Shown here one piece after another: positions 9,251 to 16,899 of a DNA stretch of 16,899 nt (positions within the stretch are counted from its first letter, which is position 1; each line of letters starts with the position of its first letter). Location: NCBI GenBank assembly GCA_003024985.2, contig PXIH01S0009497.1; one strand, 5' to 3'. A program made the position numbers and the translations under genes. This DNA is from Euperipatoides rowelli (lineage: Eukaryota; Onychophora; Udeonychophora; Euonychophora; Peripatopsidae). The notes under the pieces were generated by a model. It searched no databases. It saw only the letters and a program-made list of their open reading frames with translations, and had not been told where the DNA came from.

Positions 9251-9899
9251 AATAACCATAATTTTTTTTATAATCCTCAGGAACTGCTTGAATAATCTTT
9301 TTTAAATCCTTTAAAAAAATAGATGAATGGAACTAATCCAATTATGATAAAATAAAAGTACTGAAAATATCTTTGAAATACTTTATACCTATTATTAATA
9401 TATTTTATTTATGATCATTGCAAAACTTGTATTAATTTTATTTATTATAAAGTCAACATTATCAGAAAATTCAGCTTTCTTATTAAAAAAATATCCCTAG
9501 ATCACAATGAGTAGCTAATTCATGAATATTATACCCTCTAGTCTATATTATAAATGTTATTTGAAGATCTAGAGCTACAGTATATATGAAAGCAGTCTTA
9601 GTTTTGTTTGTTATCTTTAAACCAGTTAACCAGGGTGCCAAATGGGGGGAAGGTTGATGACCTACTCATCAACTGCATTTTTTTTGGGGGGAAGGTGGTT
9701 CTATCAATCATTAAATAATTTTATATTGTCACATTGTGCTTTATTAATTTAAACACCCAGCCGTATAACAAAACATCAATTTGAAAGAACAGTTACAAAA
9801 CAGTGAACAAGCTTATATTACTTTTACATTATGTTACATAATAAAAAATCAAACTCAAACTAAAAGAGAAAAAGCAACACAGCATGTGCAAACAAAAGC
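9251..9899. other. intergenic, no gene seen
   Basis: AT-rich pre-insertion flank of the gypsy element. It holds two GGGGGGAAGGT direct repeats (about 9645-9655 and 9688-9698) and a short perfect hairpin at 9653-9673. There is no coding signal. Confidence 0.6.
9653..9673. repeat. 8-bp inverted repeat with 5-nt loop
   Basis: GTTGATGA (9653-9660), CCTAC, TCATCAAC (9666-9673) form a perfect 8-bp stem. No T-run or gene context gives it a role. Confidence 0.8.
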
Positions 9900-9904
9900 A
9901 AAAC
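9900..9904. repeat. target-site duplication, left copy (AAAAC)
   Basis: AAAAC immediately precedes the left LTR boundary and is identical to 14271-14275. Five-base duplications are usual for Ty3/gypsy integrases. Confidence 0.85.
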
Positions 9905-10163
9905 TGTTATATCTTTAGGTATAACACTAATATACATGAAAGTTAGAATAGACAGGAAAACAGTAACTTTATTAAATGGAATAGAACAAACTACAGGACA
10001 GACCTAAAAGTGGTCTGTATACTTTAATGTCCATTAGAAGAGTAGTAGGAAAAAGGTATTCTTGGTATTCTTAATAGTATGAGAATAACTAAGTAAAAGA
10101 ATGTGATCAAGTTCTAATTATTTATATCAATATCAGGTATATTCTTGTGTTGGAAACAGCACA
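9905..10163 (-). repeat. 3' LTR of the minus-strand gypsy element (259 bp)
   Basis: On the element's strand it starts TGTGCTGTTTCC and ends GATATAACA. It matches 14005-14270 along its length. The main differences are an 8-bp gap (CTATCTAT-type duplication present only in the other LTR, near 10139) and three single-base indels. AATAAA on the element strand (9968-9973) is a likely poly(A) signal. It abuts the polypurine tract. Confidence 0.95.
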
Positions 10164-10166
10164 GTA

Positions 10167-10176
10167 CCTCCCCCCT
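10167..10176 (-). promoter_or_regulatory. polypurine tract
   Basis: On the element strand this reads AGGGGGGAGG, three bases before the TG of the 3' LTR. That is the standard position for the plus-strand primer. Confidence 0.8.
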
Positions 10177-10192
10177 ATTTTTGGTAGGTTAG

Positions 10193-10462
10193 TCACCGTG
10201 GGGGGCAATAGGGTCTGGTAGAGTGCCTTGTTTGGCGTGGAGTGCTTTCAGGTTGTGGAGTGCTTCCAGGTTGTGGAGTGCTTCCAGGTTGTGGAGTGCT
10301 TCCAGGTTGTAGAGTCCTTCCAGGTTGAGATTCAGCCCATGGTACAGTTATCGTGGGTTGGTTGGTTTCAGTTCTAGACTGCAGGGTCGAGATGCTAGGC
10401 TGAATGGTTGGTGGGTAGTCATACAGTGTGGTAGTGTTTTCTATGATAGGTGGTGAGTTCAT
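10193..10462 (-). pseudogene. proline-rich C-terminal tail of gypsy pol
   Basis: The 89-codon open frame after the integrase remnant ends at TGA 10193-10195, 17 bp before the polypurine tract, the usual place for the pol terminus. It is rich in Ser, Thr and Pro. It contains the STPQPG hexapeptide array and ends RQTRHSTRPYCPPR; an R/P-rich terminus is common at the end of gypsy pol. It could be read as a separate small protein, but nothing supports that. The ATG at 10462 is probably internal to pol. Confidence 0.6.
10240..10329 (-). repeat. 18-bp coding tandem repeat, 5 units (STPQPG)
   Basis: Five 18-bp units start at 10240, 10258, 10276, 10294 and 10312. Each is close to GAGTGCTTCCAGGTTGTG on the + strand, with 1-3 differences in the outer units. 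On the element strand the repeat is a multiple of three and encodes STPQPG-like hexapeptides, so expansions keep the frame. Confidence 0.95.
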
Positions 10463-10499
10463 GTAAGATAGTCTGAGTTAATTAAAATTGCGCTTACTC

Positions 10500-11301
10500 T
10501 CCCGTCAATCCTTCAAAATTACCTTGAAGGTCACTGGTGACAAAATTGCCTTGATATAGCCTTTTACCCATTTGGTCTTGTCATGTTTGCCATAGGTTCA
10601 GGCTAGGATGTGCTGGTCGACTTGAAATTTATTTTTGGAATTATAGGTAGGGGGTTGATCTTATGCAATCATCCCCTAACTTGATGTCCTAGGAGCAATT
10701 CTACGGTTGAAGCTTTCATTGTTGAGTGCATGGTGCATGGATATTTAAATAGCAATTCATTTATTTTTACTTGCCATTCCGAGTCTTTAATGAGGTCTAT
10801 TTTACTCAAGAGGGTTTTGGCAATATCTACAAATTTTTCGGCCTGGCCATTGAAATCTGGGTGAAATGGGGCCGATTTGGAGTGATAGATTCCCATATTT
10901 TTGCAAAAGGTTTTACACTCGGAGGAGATGAAAGGTGTCCTGTTGTCAGATACTAAATGCTCAAGAAAACCGAATCTACAGAAGTATTCTTCAAGAGTCT
11001 GCATTATTGAGAAAGAGTTAGCTTTATGTAAGGCTTGAATTTCCGGCCATTTGGAGAAACTGTCAATGGTCACTAGGAATATTTTGTTCCTATATGGTCC
11101 CATAAGATCTGTGTGCAGGTGGGTCCAAGGTCCCGTAGCCTTAATCAAAGGATGTAGAGTTACTTTAGGGGGATCTTTTTGATGGAGTTGGAAGGTTCTG
11201 CAGGATCCAGCTTCTTTTTCAATATGGCTATCAATGTTGCCCACATGGTACTGGTGCAGTTTCTTAAGTACAGCAGATCACAAAGAAGAAGGTATGATTA
11301 C
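10500..11301 (-). pseudogene. gypsy integrase
   Basis: This integrase inserts the cDNA. An open frame down to 10669 carries the whole catalytic core: HTDLMGP (first Asp), LVSDNRTPF (second Asp) and FNGQAEKF (Glu). The last two are separated by 35 residues, the family D,D-35-E spacing. The N-terminal zinc finger is broken: LHQYH runs almost directly into NIDSHIEK, which suggests a deletion of the middle of the HHCC domain, and the final Cys pair reads CRTF. An in-frame TGA lies upstream near 11276. The displayed frame begins at a GTG, so its apparent start is not biological. After 10669, a C-terminal-domain piece (YGKHDKTKWVKGYIKAILS, about 10533-10595) follows in another frame with stops. Confidence 0.9.
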
Positions 11302-12807
11302 TCAAAGCCCCCATAAAATGCAGCCTTCTTTAGTGCAGAGTTGATCTCTTCTTTTAATCCAATCAGAGAGAGAAGTGTCAACTTTGTTTTTAATTTTGAC
11401 ATTTGACCAGCCATCCTTAATATAATTATATATTTTATTTAATTCAAATTCTAGTTTGGTTTGTTGTGCAATGTCTAGTTTTGACCAATAAAAATGATAA
11501 TTATGTTTAAAATTGAAAACATTTTCAAAGTTTTCTTCCACAGTAGCTTCTACCTTGACATGGAGATGTGAAAGTGCATCTGCGTTGGAGTGCTCCTTAG
11601 ATGGTTTATATTTTATTTGATAAGAATAACTAGCTAAGATTAGAGCCCAGTATTGAAGACGGGCAGCTTCTAAAAATGGAACTTCCTTATCGGTATTGAA
11701 AATCCTGGTAAGTGGCTTATGGTCTGTAAAAAGCATAAAAATTTGTCCAAAAATATATTTGTGAAATTTTTTAATTGTGAAAATGATGCTAAGAGCTTCT
11801 CTGTCTAATTGAGAATAGTTCCTTTCAGTACTCGACAGTGATATGGAAGTGAACATTATTGTTTTTTCAGTATTGTTGGAGAAACGGTAGGAAAGGACCA
11901 CCCCAATTCCATAAGGTGAGGTGTCAGCTACAAGGATTAATGGTTTGGAGGGGTCGTAATGAGTTAGGACTTTATCTGAAGTCAGAAAGTTTTTAATCAT
12001 ATCAAACCCCTATTGACACTGTTTGCTCCAATTCCATGGGAATTTATCGCTTAGCAGACTATTCAGGTGAGTAATTCTGGTAGCCAGGTCACTTATAAAT
12101 TTCCTGTAATAACCTAGGAGACCAATAAATAATCAAAGTTGGTCGATGTTAGCAGGGGTGAGGGCAGCCATTAGTGCCTCCAGCTTGGCTGGGCTTGGTT
12201 TAACTCCTGACCTGTTGATGACATGACCTAGATATTAGATTTGATTTTTTAAGAATTTGAAATTCTCAAGGTTCAAACGGATGCTGTTATCTAGAAGAAT
12301 TTTAAACAAATTGTTCAAGTTGAGGAATGGGACGTGATGTCATGGATGGCTATCAGGATGTCATCCAGATAACATACAATGTTTTTTTGACTCTTAAGTA
12401 AGTTGTCCATAAGGCCTTGGAAAATGGCAGGGGCAGAGGAGATGCCAAAAGGCCTAGGTGAGTGTTAATTGTTAATAACTCAGCTGAATTTTTGTCCATA
12501 GTCACCTGCTGATATGCTTGAGCCATCGCCAATTTAGAAAATACTTTCCCATTTAACAGTTTGGCGAGCATATCATTGATGATGGGAAGGAGGTACGTAT
12601 CCACTTTTAAGCATTAATTCAAACCCACCTTATAATCAGCGCATATCCTAAGCGATCCATTCTTTTTAAAATAGACACGATTGGTGCAGCCCACCTGGAG
12701 TATTTTATAGGCATGATTATATTTTGCTTTTGTAGTTTTGAAAGTTCCTCCTCCACCATGGGTAAAAGAGCAAAAGGTACATTTCGATACTTGCGAAATT
12801 TTGGCAT
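11302..12807 (-). pseudogene. gypsy reverse transcriptase and RNase H
   Basis: This enzyme copies element RNA into DNA and removes the RNA strand. RT fingers: VPFALLPMVEEELSKLQKQNII and WAAPIVSILK (12807 to about 12660), then a frameshift before the RICADYK-type block. Palm: YLLPIINDMLAKLLNGKVFSKL and AYQQVTMD (12604 to about 12470). Another shift comes before the active site, YLDD at 12360-12371, where both catalytic Asp are kept. Connection scraps include a LLGYYRKFISDLA block (about 12080-12120). RNase H is the best-kept part, an open frame 12000-11302: LVADTSPYGIG (Asp), STERNYSQLDREALSI (Glu), FTDHKPL (Asp) and HSNADALSHL (Asp), so all four expected acidic residues are visible. Several frameshifts and a stop near 12003 break the RT from the RNase H. 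Confidence 0.9.
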
Positions 12808-12809
12808 AC

Positions 12810-13039
12810 AGCCTTTTTTAAGATATAATTTAGCTTCAAGATTTTTTATGCAGCCGAGATCCTAATCAAATAAATTATTAAAATGTGTTAGAATTTCCTT
12901 TAATTGGATTGTGATGTGTCTATTAAATGAATGTCTTTAAAAGTTGTGACGGGAAACCCAGGACGTGTGGCCAGGGGTGTCCCAAAAGAGAAATAGAACC
13001 TCCATTAATTATGACAGTTCCAAATCACTTATGCAAATA
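12810..13039 (-). other. protease-RT linker, heavily decayed
   Basis: Between the protease remnant and the first RT block, all three element-strand frames carry stops. Only short protein-like scraps remain (such as TRPGFPVTTFKDIHLI, about 12920-12970). It is part of pol by position. Confidence 0.5.
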
Positions 13040-13361
13040 TTATTGTATTTAGATAACACTTAGCAAGTTCCGAAGACTCGATAATATAATCAAAAGCCAT
13101 CAGCATGACACAAGTTGATTCTAACATTCTGTTAGGCCAAAAACTTTTAAAAGTTATAAGGGGCATAATACTTACGCAGGGACAGTATTTAGTTCAAAGT
13201 CACAAAGTTTGTCATCCACAAAAGTTTAACTATAATAGGTTGAGTGCTGATAACCCGATTGACAACTTGATGACTGTTTATAATAGTTACAGATTCAATA
13301 GGTTGGTCTTCAGCAACAGGAATGTTATGTTTAGATTTATACTTTCACAACTTGGTGGCTG
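13040..13361 (-). pseudogene. retropepsin-like protease remnant
   Basis: This region follows the gag zinc knuckles, where gypsy elements place an aspartic protease. One frame reads FVTLN at the point where the active-site strand is expected. Where a gypsy protease would show FELDTG, the sequence shows FELNTV (about 13184-13201, complement), so the catalytic Asp is Asn and the Gly is Val. A frame shift follows, then CVSIMPLITFKSFWPN. The frame stays open to about 13044 (ESSELAKCYLNTIIFA). The call depends on position and this pattern. It cannot encode an active enzyme. Confidence 0.65.
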
Positions 13362-13985
13362 CTAGCGGCAGATAGGCTTGATATGGCCCGGCTTATTACA
13401 ATGATTACAAATTGTATTTTTATACTTGCACGAATCTTGAGAATGAAAAGTGCCACAATGTTTACAGGGGGTCTTTTCGTAGAGTTATACTGTTGCATTT
13501 TAGGAGTTCTAAAGGTGTTTTCTTTAATTGTGAAGGCAGAGAACTTGTCTGCACCACTATTCTCTAATTTGCTTAGATCCGAAGAGGAGATATCTAATGC
13601 AGATGCTAGTTTAATTAATTCTGAAAAGTCAATATTGGTCTTTTCCATGGTCAGCCATTTTTTTATGTGAAAGTCTTTAAGACTGTAAATGAACTGCTTG
13701 GAAAGAGCAAAGTTCAGACGTTCACCCAAATCACAGTTTACCGCAATCTTTCTTAATTGGGTGGTCAGCATATTCCACAGTCATCTCCGCCTGGAGCTGG
13801 AATCTCTCTCAAAGCTTGAATATCTTGATTCTCGACAGGGGCTTCAGATTATAGTATTGATCCAGGGTCAATAATGCTTCTTTAGGCGTCAATTTACCGG
13901 GCTTGGTTGGCTTGATTAAGTCTATAACAAATTAAATGTTTGGCCGCATATTGATTGTTAAAATTATAGACAATCTTAACTTCTC
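13362..13985 (-). pseudogene. gag remnant with two zinc knuckles
   Basis: Gag packages element RNA. The best frame (13771 down to 13472) reads TTQLRKIAVNCDLGERLNFALSKQFIYSLKD, which resembles the conserved gypsy capsid block with LR.LA..C and RDQF..G. A single-base shift in a C5 run (plus-strand G5, 13467-13471) then moves the frame into the nucleocapsid: CKHCGTFHSQDSC (C-x2-C-x3-H-x4-C) and CNHCNKPGHIKPIC (C-x2-C-x4-H-x4-C), at 13466 down to 13368. A TAG follows at 13362-13364. Upstream, 13770-13985 shows only scraps (LTPKEALLTLDQYYNL, RFQLQAEMTVEYA) in different frames. No intact start is visible. Confidence 0.8.
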
Positions 13986-14002
13986 TTCACATGCCGTTCC
14001 CA
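13985..14002 (-). promoter_or_regulatory. candidate primer-binding site
   Basis: Two bases inside the 5' LTR the element strand reads TGGGAACGGCATGTGAAG. A TGG start at this position is what pairing to a tRNA 3' CCA end requires. I could not assign the tRNA. Confidence 0.45.
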
Positions 14003-14004
14003 AT

Positions 14005-14270
14005 TGTATATCTTTAGGTATAACAAGAATATACGTGAAAGTTAGAATAGGTAGGAAAACAGTAACTTTATTAACTGGAATAGAATGGACTACAGGACAG
14101 ACCTAAAAGCGGTATGTATACTTTAACGTCCATTAGAAGAGTAGTAGAATAAAGGTATTCTTGGTATTCTTAATAGTATGAGAATAACCAAGTAAAAGAA
14201 TGTGATAAGTTCTAATTATTTATATCGATATCAGGTAACTATCTATATTCTTGTGTTGGAAATCACCACA
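14005..14270 (-). repeat. 5' LTR of the minus-strand gypsy element (266 bp)
   Basis: On the element's strand it starts TGTGGTGATTTCC and ends AAAGATATACA. It carries AATAAA at 14067-14072, equivalent to the one in the other LTR. As the 5' LTR it would have held the element's promoter; no clear TATA box can be assigned. Confidence 0.95.
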
Positions 14271-14275
14271 AAAAC
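14271..14275. repeat. target-site duplication, right copy (AAAAC)
   Basis: AAAAC immediately follows the right LTR boundary and matches the left copy. This fixes both element ends and shows a simple insertion rather than a recombinant. Confidence 0.85.
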
Positions 14276-15300
14276 AAAAACTGATGATGAGCCAGTAACA
14301 GAGAGGGAAGCAAGTTGGTGTAGGCCTCACAATCTTAGGGGCCTCAATTTTTATTTAACTTAATCTGTTAGAAAAATGCATAATTTGTATGCAGTGCATA
14401 TACAAGTTTTATAACATGTAAGAAATAAACAAATCCTATTAGAGTTGTAGTACTTCACTTTTTAATTGAAATTATTTTACTCAGCTATATTTTATAATTT
14501 TGTTAAGAAAACCCTTGATTACATTTCTTCGTGCTAAAGTGCCAAAAAGTTTAGATTAAATAATTTTTATAATTGAATAAAATATAATAAATACCACTGA
14601 ACTAGAATTAACATTTTATATCCCCTCCCCCATTATTATCAATTTTGAAGGGTCTCAAAAATATCAGTTGCCTCAGGTCTCACATTTTCTCTGAAAGGCC
14701 CTACTAATGATTATTATCATATCCAGAATGAATGTATGAAATACAGTATGTTAAACATTGTTTGAGTTTAGTTAAAACAAAAACCTGGAACGATAAACAG
14801 TGGCGTGCCAAGAGCATTTTGTACCAGGGTGGGTTCTTATTTTGTCACCCCCAAGGCCACCATTGGAATAAAAACCTTGCAAGCAGATCATTAAAACTCA
14901 GAAGTTGTTTTTTTTTTGCTGGCTGTGGTTTCTGCCTATAACAGAGATGAGAGTGCTCCTCCAGAAAAAGACTGAAAATTTTTAAATGCTATAAAAATGT
15001 ATGCAACACAGAGATGAGTTACCAATGTCAGCTTGGAGTTTTGGGGTTGCTGGGAGTTTTGGGCACCACCCTTAGAAGATAATTTTTTTATGGCCTAAAA
15101 GTTTTACAAGAGCTCTAGTAATATTTAAAAATAAGTATTTTCTTTTTAAAAGTACCAATTTTGTATTGGAAAAAAATAACCGATGTGAGTACTCTTCCCT
15201 GACCGTGTGAATGGCTAGTGGGAGTATTTACAAGTGGAAAGACAACTGCCAGTTATCTTTTAAAATATTATTTGCAAAAAAAATGAATACATTGTTAATC
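14276..15300. other. intergenic, possible old hAT-like fragments, no gene
   Basis: There is no convincing coding region. CAGTGGCGTGCCA (14798-14810) followed by GGGTGGG looks like the left terminus common in hAT-type DNA transposons. GGGCACCACCCTTAG (about 15060-15074) could be a related internal or right-hand piece. AGGCCTCACAATCTTAGGGGCCTC (14323-14346) and GGCCCTAC (14697-14704) also recall such elements. No matching terminal inverted repeat or 8-bp duplication was found. Confidence 0.3.
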
Positions 15301-15308
15301 ATAAATTT

Positions 15309-15314
15309 TTTATT
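15309..15314 (-). promoter_or_regulatory. poly(A) signal AATAAA for the cysteine-rich gene
   Basis: AATAAA on the - strand lies 115 bp after the stop codon of the 15430-15905 exon. It is the nearest canonical signal downstream, but the region is AT-rich and the match could be chance. Confidence 0.4.
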
Positions 15315-15429
15315 TCAATTGTACACATTGATGGGTATTGCTCTTTAATTATAATTATTTAATAAAATATAACAAAAAATGAATAAATAAATCAAAATCC
15401 TTAAACTGTTTCTTAAAAGTGAAAATAAT

Positions 15430-15905
15430 CTACTCATTAGGCTCCTCAAATTCTAACTTTGGTCTGTTCTTAATTATAGGGCAATCTTCTATTATAGTTT
15501 TATCAAAAATATATAAACACAATGACTCTCTAACAGTTCGGTTCACAGTATTCGATGTATCTGGAAAATACATAAGACAGTAGAGATCTACTCCAAGACA
15601 AGTTAACATTTCACAACTTTGTGATACTGTCATAGGGTAAAACCAATTAACAAATGAAGCATTGTAAGGAGGTCTTTCATCATTATCTTCATCAGTTTCA
15701 GCCATTGATTGTTTCATAACTTGACAAACTTGTTCAGTTACATTTTTAGCCTTATCATCTTCTTGATGACACTTTTCATAAATAATTGACCTCAGTCCAG
15801 TACTGCAAGTGTCTTCATAAATTGTTGCATGACATAAAAGTTCTCTTGAACAGTAAAGTTGCTGGCAGGTAATTGCTCTATCTCCAGTGCACGACTCAGA
15901 TATGA
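15430..15905 (-). CDS. terminal exon of an unrecognised secreted-type cysteine-rich protein
   Basis: The exon is 476 nt and open throughout; after a split first codon (phase 1) it encodes 157 residues to TAG at 15430-15432. I do not recognise the family. Twelve cysteines fall at residues 5, 13, 18, 24, 33, 45, 60, 97, 102, 109, 129 and 141. The even number fits a disulfide-bonded fold. Three N-glycosylation sequons (NVT 54, NAS 81, NRT 121), an acidic stretch near 69-76 and an acidic C-terminus suggest an extracellular or lumenal protein. TCQQLYC (12-18) and TCLGVDLYC (101-109) may be a weak internal repeat. The reading starts at a 3' splice site, not at the internal Met at residue 63. The exon with the signal peptide would lie further right or outside the window; I could not find it. 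It is the only apparently intact host coding sequence here. Confidence 0.7.
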
Positions 15906-15925
15906 CTAAAAGAAGAAATGTAATA
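15906..15925 (-). promoter_or_regulatory. 3' splice site (intron end)
   Basis: On the - strand a pyrimidine-rich stretch TACATTTCTTCTTTTAG ends in AG at 15906-15907. The open frame continues directly into TCATATCTGAG. Upstream, the frame meets stops, which supports a splice junction here rather than a longer exon. Confidence 0.7.
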
Positions 15926-16600
15926 GATGTTGATAAGAATACAAATTAATTATCAAATATTTATTAATCTATTATAAATTATATAATCAACTTTTTCTAC
16001 TGTCATTGTAATTTACTAACACTTAGTATATTATTGTAATTATTGATATTTACTGATGACATTCATATTATAGGTCTTTAGTAATCTTGTAACATGATAA
16101 GCTGTTCACTTGATAATAAATAATACAGTAATAGACTATAATCAATTACAATGTTAATAGTAGGCCAAATGAATAATTAGGCCAATTAATCAATATTTTG
16201 ACTTAAAAAAGAAAAAAAATGTTAGATTTATTTAATTATAAAATTTAAATAGTACTTCCATTAAAAGGCATATTTACTTTTTTTTTTTTTTTTCTTGGAA
16301 AAACTTCGAGACTTTTTAAATATATTGAAATGAATAATGTACTGTATGTGTGCCAAATAAGGCCCTTTGCTTAAAAACAACAACATAGAAATGCTTGAAT
16401 GATAAGAGGACAACAAATTCTTGTTTTAAATGTCACCTAATCATAATTGTAGAAAATCAACTAGGAAGTTTCTGATTGTCAGACATTTATTGTTGTTGAA
16501 AGAAGTAGAGTCTGCATTTTAGAGGTCAAGTCTTATTTCTGGTTAAAACAATTGTTTAATTAATCAATAGTAAATCTAATGAATGTTGAATTGTTAGACA
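15926..16600. other. probable intron or upstream flank of the cysteine-rich gene, no exon found
   Basis: Very AT-rich, with a T16 run (16278-16293). I found no plausible first exon (ATG plus hydrophobic stretch plus GT) on the - strand, and nothing on the + strand. Confidence 0.5.
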
Positions 16601-16899
16601 TTTGTTTATTTATTTGTTTATTTGACAAAAACCACGGTCCATAGGACCTATTACAGTTTTGTTCAATATGAATCAAAATATAAAAAACACAAGAAACACA
16701 TATACATTATAACAAAGTAATAATTCAGACAAAGCATACATACTAATAAGATGGTAGGCTGTCTAGGGATACAAAGCTGAATAATCCATCTCAGTAATAA
16801 GCAAAAATAGCACATACATAGTACATATATACGGTATATTACAAAACACTACATTTCAACGCAACATTTCATCAATATCATGCCCATCAATTTTTATCC
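16601..16899 (-). mobile_element. 3' end of a non-LTR retrotransposon or SINE
   Basis: On the - strand the sequence runs into a perfect hairpin GGTCC-TAT-GGACC (16636-16648), then GTGGTTTTTGTCAAATAAAC and a short AAATAAAC/AAATAAAT tail (16601-16625). A 3' hairpin followed by a simple-repeat tail is typical of several LINE clades and their SINE partners. No coding part is visible up to the window edge, so only the 3' UTR would be present. Length and family are not determined. Confidence 0.5.

Larger units (their letters stand above)
9905..14270 (-). mobile_element. Ty3/gypsy LTR retrotransposon, near full length, inactive
   Basis: The 4366-bp element on the - strand is bounded by two LTRs in direct orientation, with a 5-bp AAAAC duplication outside each end. 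Reading its own 5' to 3' direction, the internal order is LTR, candidate primer-binding site, gag with zinc knuckles, protease, reverse transcriptase, RNase H, integrase, proline-rich tail, polypurine tract, LTR. Integrase after RNase H is the Ty3/gypsy order, not copia. No envelope gene is seen. The coding region is broken by many frameshifts and stops, and LTR divergence of about 17 substitutions in 257 positions (hand count) indicates an old insertion. Confidence 0.95.

Noticed and set aside
10193-10462. Envelope gene of an errantivirus-like element
   Set aside because: It is far too short and has no signal peptide, membrane anchor or glycosylation pattern. It is a proline-rich tail.
13105-13874. 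Plus-strand frames at 13105-13365, 13383-13670 and 13689-13874
   Set aside because: They are antisense to the gypsy gag and protease remnants, whose zinc knuckles are unambiguous on the other strand.
14732-14941. 69-codon plus-strand frame
   Set aside because: It crosses the hAT-like terminus and a T run, has no domain, and is short enough to occur by chance.
16278-16293. T16 run as a Pol III terminator or element tail
   Set aside because: No Pol III promoter boxes lie upstream on either strand within a sensible distance, so it is treated as a plain homopolymer in the intron or flank.

Overview
The window is AT-rich animal (metazoan) nuclear DNA, most likely invertebrate. It holds almost nothing but decayed transposable elements, plus one credible host exon near the right end. 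Evidence for an animal genome: a Ty3/gypsy LTR retrotransposon with target-site duplications, an endonuclease-encoding LINE, tRNA-derived SINEs, degenerate tandem repeats, and an exon with a normal 3' splice site encoding a cysteine-rich, N-glycosylatable protein. I cannot name the phylum from sequence alone. Two ambiguous bases (570 and 8379) suggest a draft assembly. No prokaryotic, CRISPR, operon or rRNA features are seen.

Layout, left to right. 1-1082: the 3' end of a first Ty3/gypsy element on the + strand (integrase from the catalytic core onward, a purine tract, and a probable 3' LTR); its upstream part lies outside the window. 1470-1800: seven copies of a 31-32 bp minisatellite that abut a tRNA-like SINE head on the - strand. 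2060-2230: a second tRNA-like SINE (+). 3300-4040: a degenerate tandem array with a period near 140 bp, rich in GGAAGT and GATGTCAT motifs. 4258 to about 8650 (possibly to 9060): a LINE on the + strand with a broken ORF1 (CCHC zinc knuckle) and a broken ORF2 (AP-type endonuclease, reverse transcriptase, C-terminal CCHC-like motif); its RT active site is destroyed. 9080-9250: a third SINE head with a near-canonical B box.

9905-14270: a nearly full-length Ty3/gypsy element on the - strand. It has two LTRs (259 and 266 bp), a 5-bp AAAAC target duplication on both sides, a polypurine tract, and remnants of gag, protease, RT, RNase H and integrase in the expected order. The LTRs differ by roughly 17 substitutions over about 257 aligned positions (hand count). 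That fits an old insertion, as do the many frameshifts and stops. The integrase D,D-35-E triad and the RT YLDD box survive, but the protease active site and the integrase zinc finger do not.

14276-15300 holds hints of an old hAT-like DNA transposon end but no gene. 15430-15905 (-) is the terminal exon of an unrecognised secreted-type protein with 12 cysteines. The window closes with the 3' end of another non-LTR element on the - strand (about 16601 onward), recognisable by a short hairpin and an AAATAAAC-type tail.

The parts do not act together as a pathway. The window is a graveyard of nested and adjacent mobile elements next to one host gene. I see no convincing undescribed multi-gene system; the best leads are the cysteine-rich exon, the ~140-bp array and the SINE/minisatellite junction.
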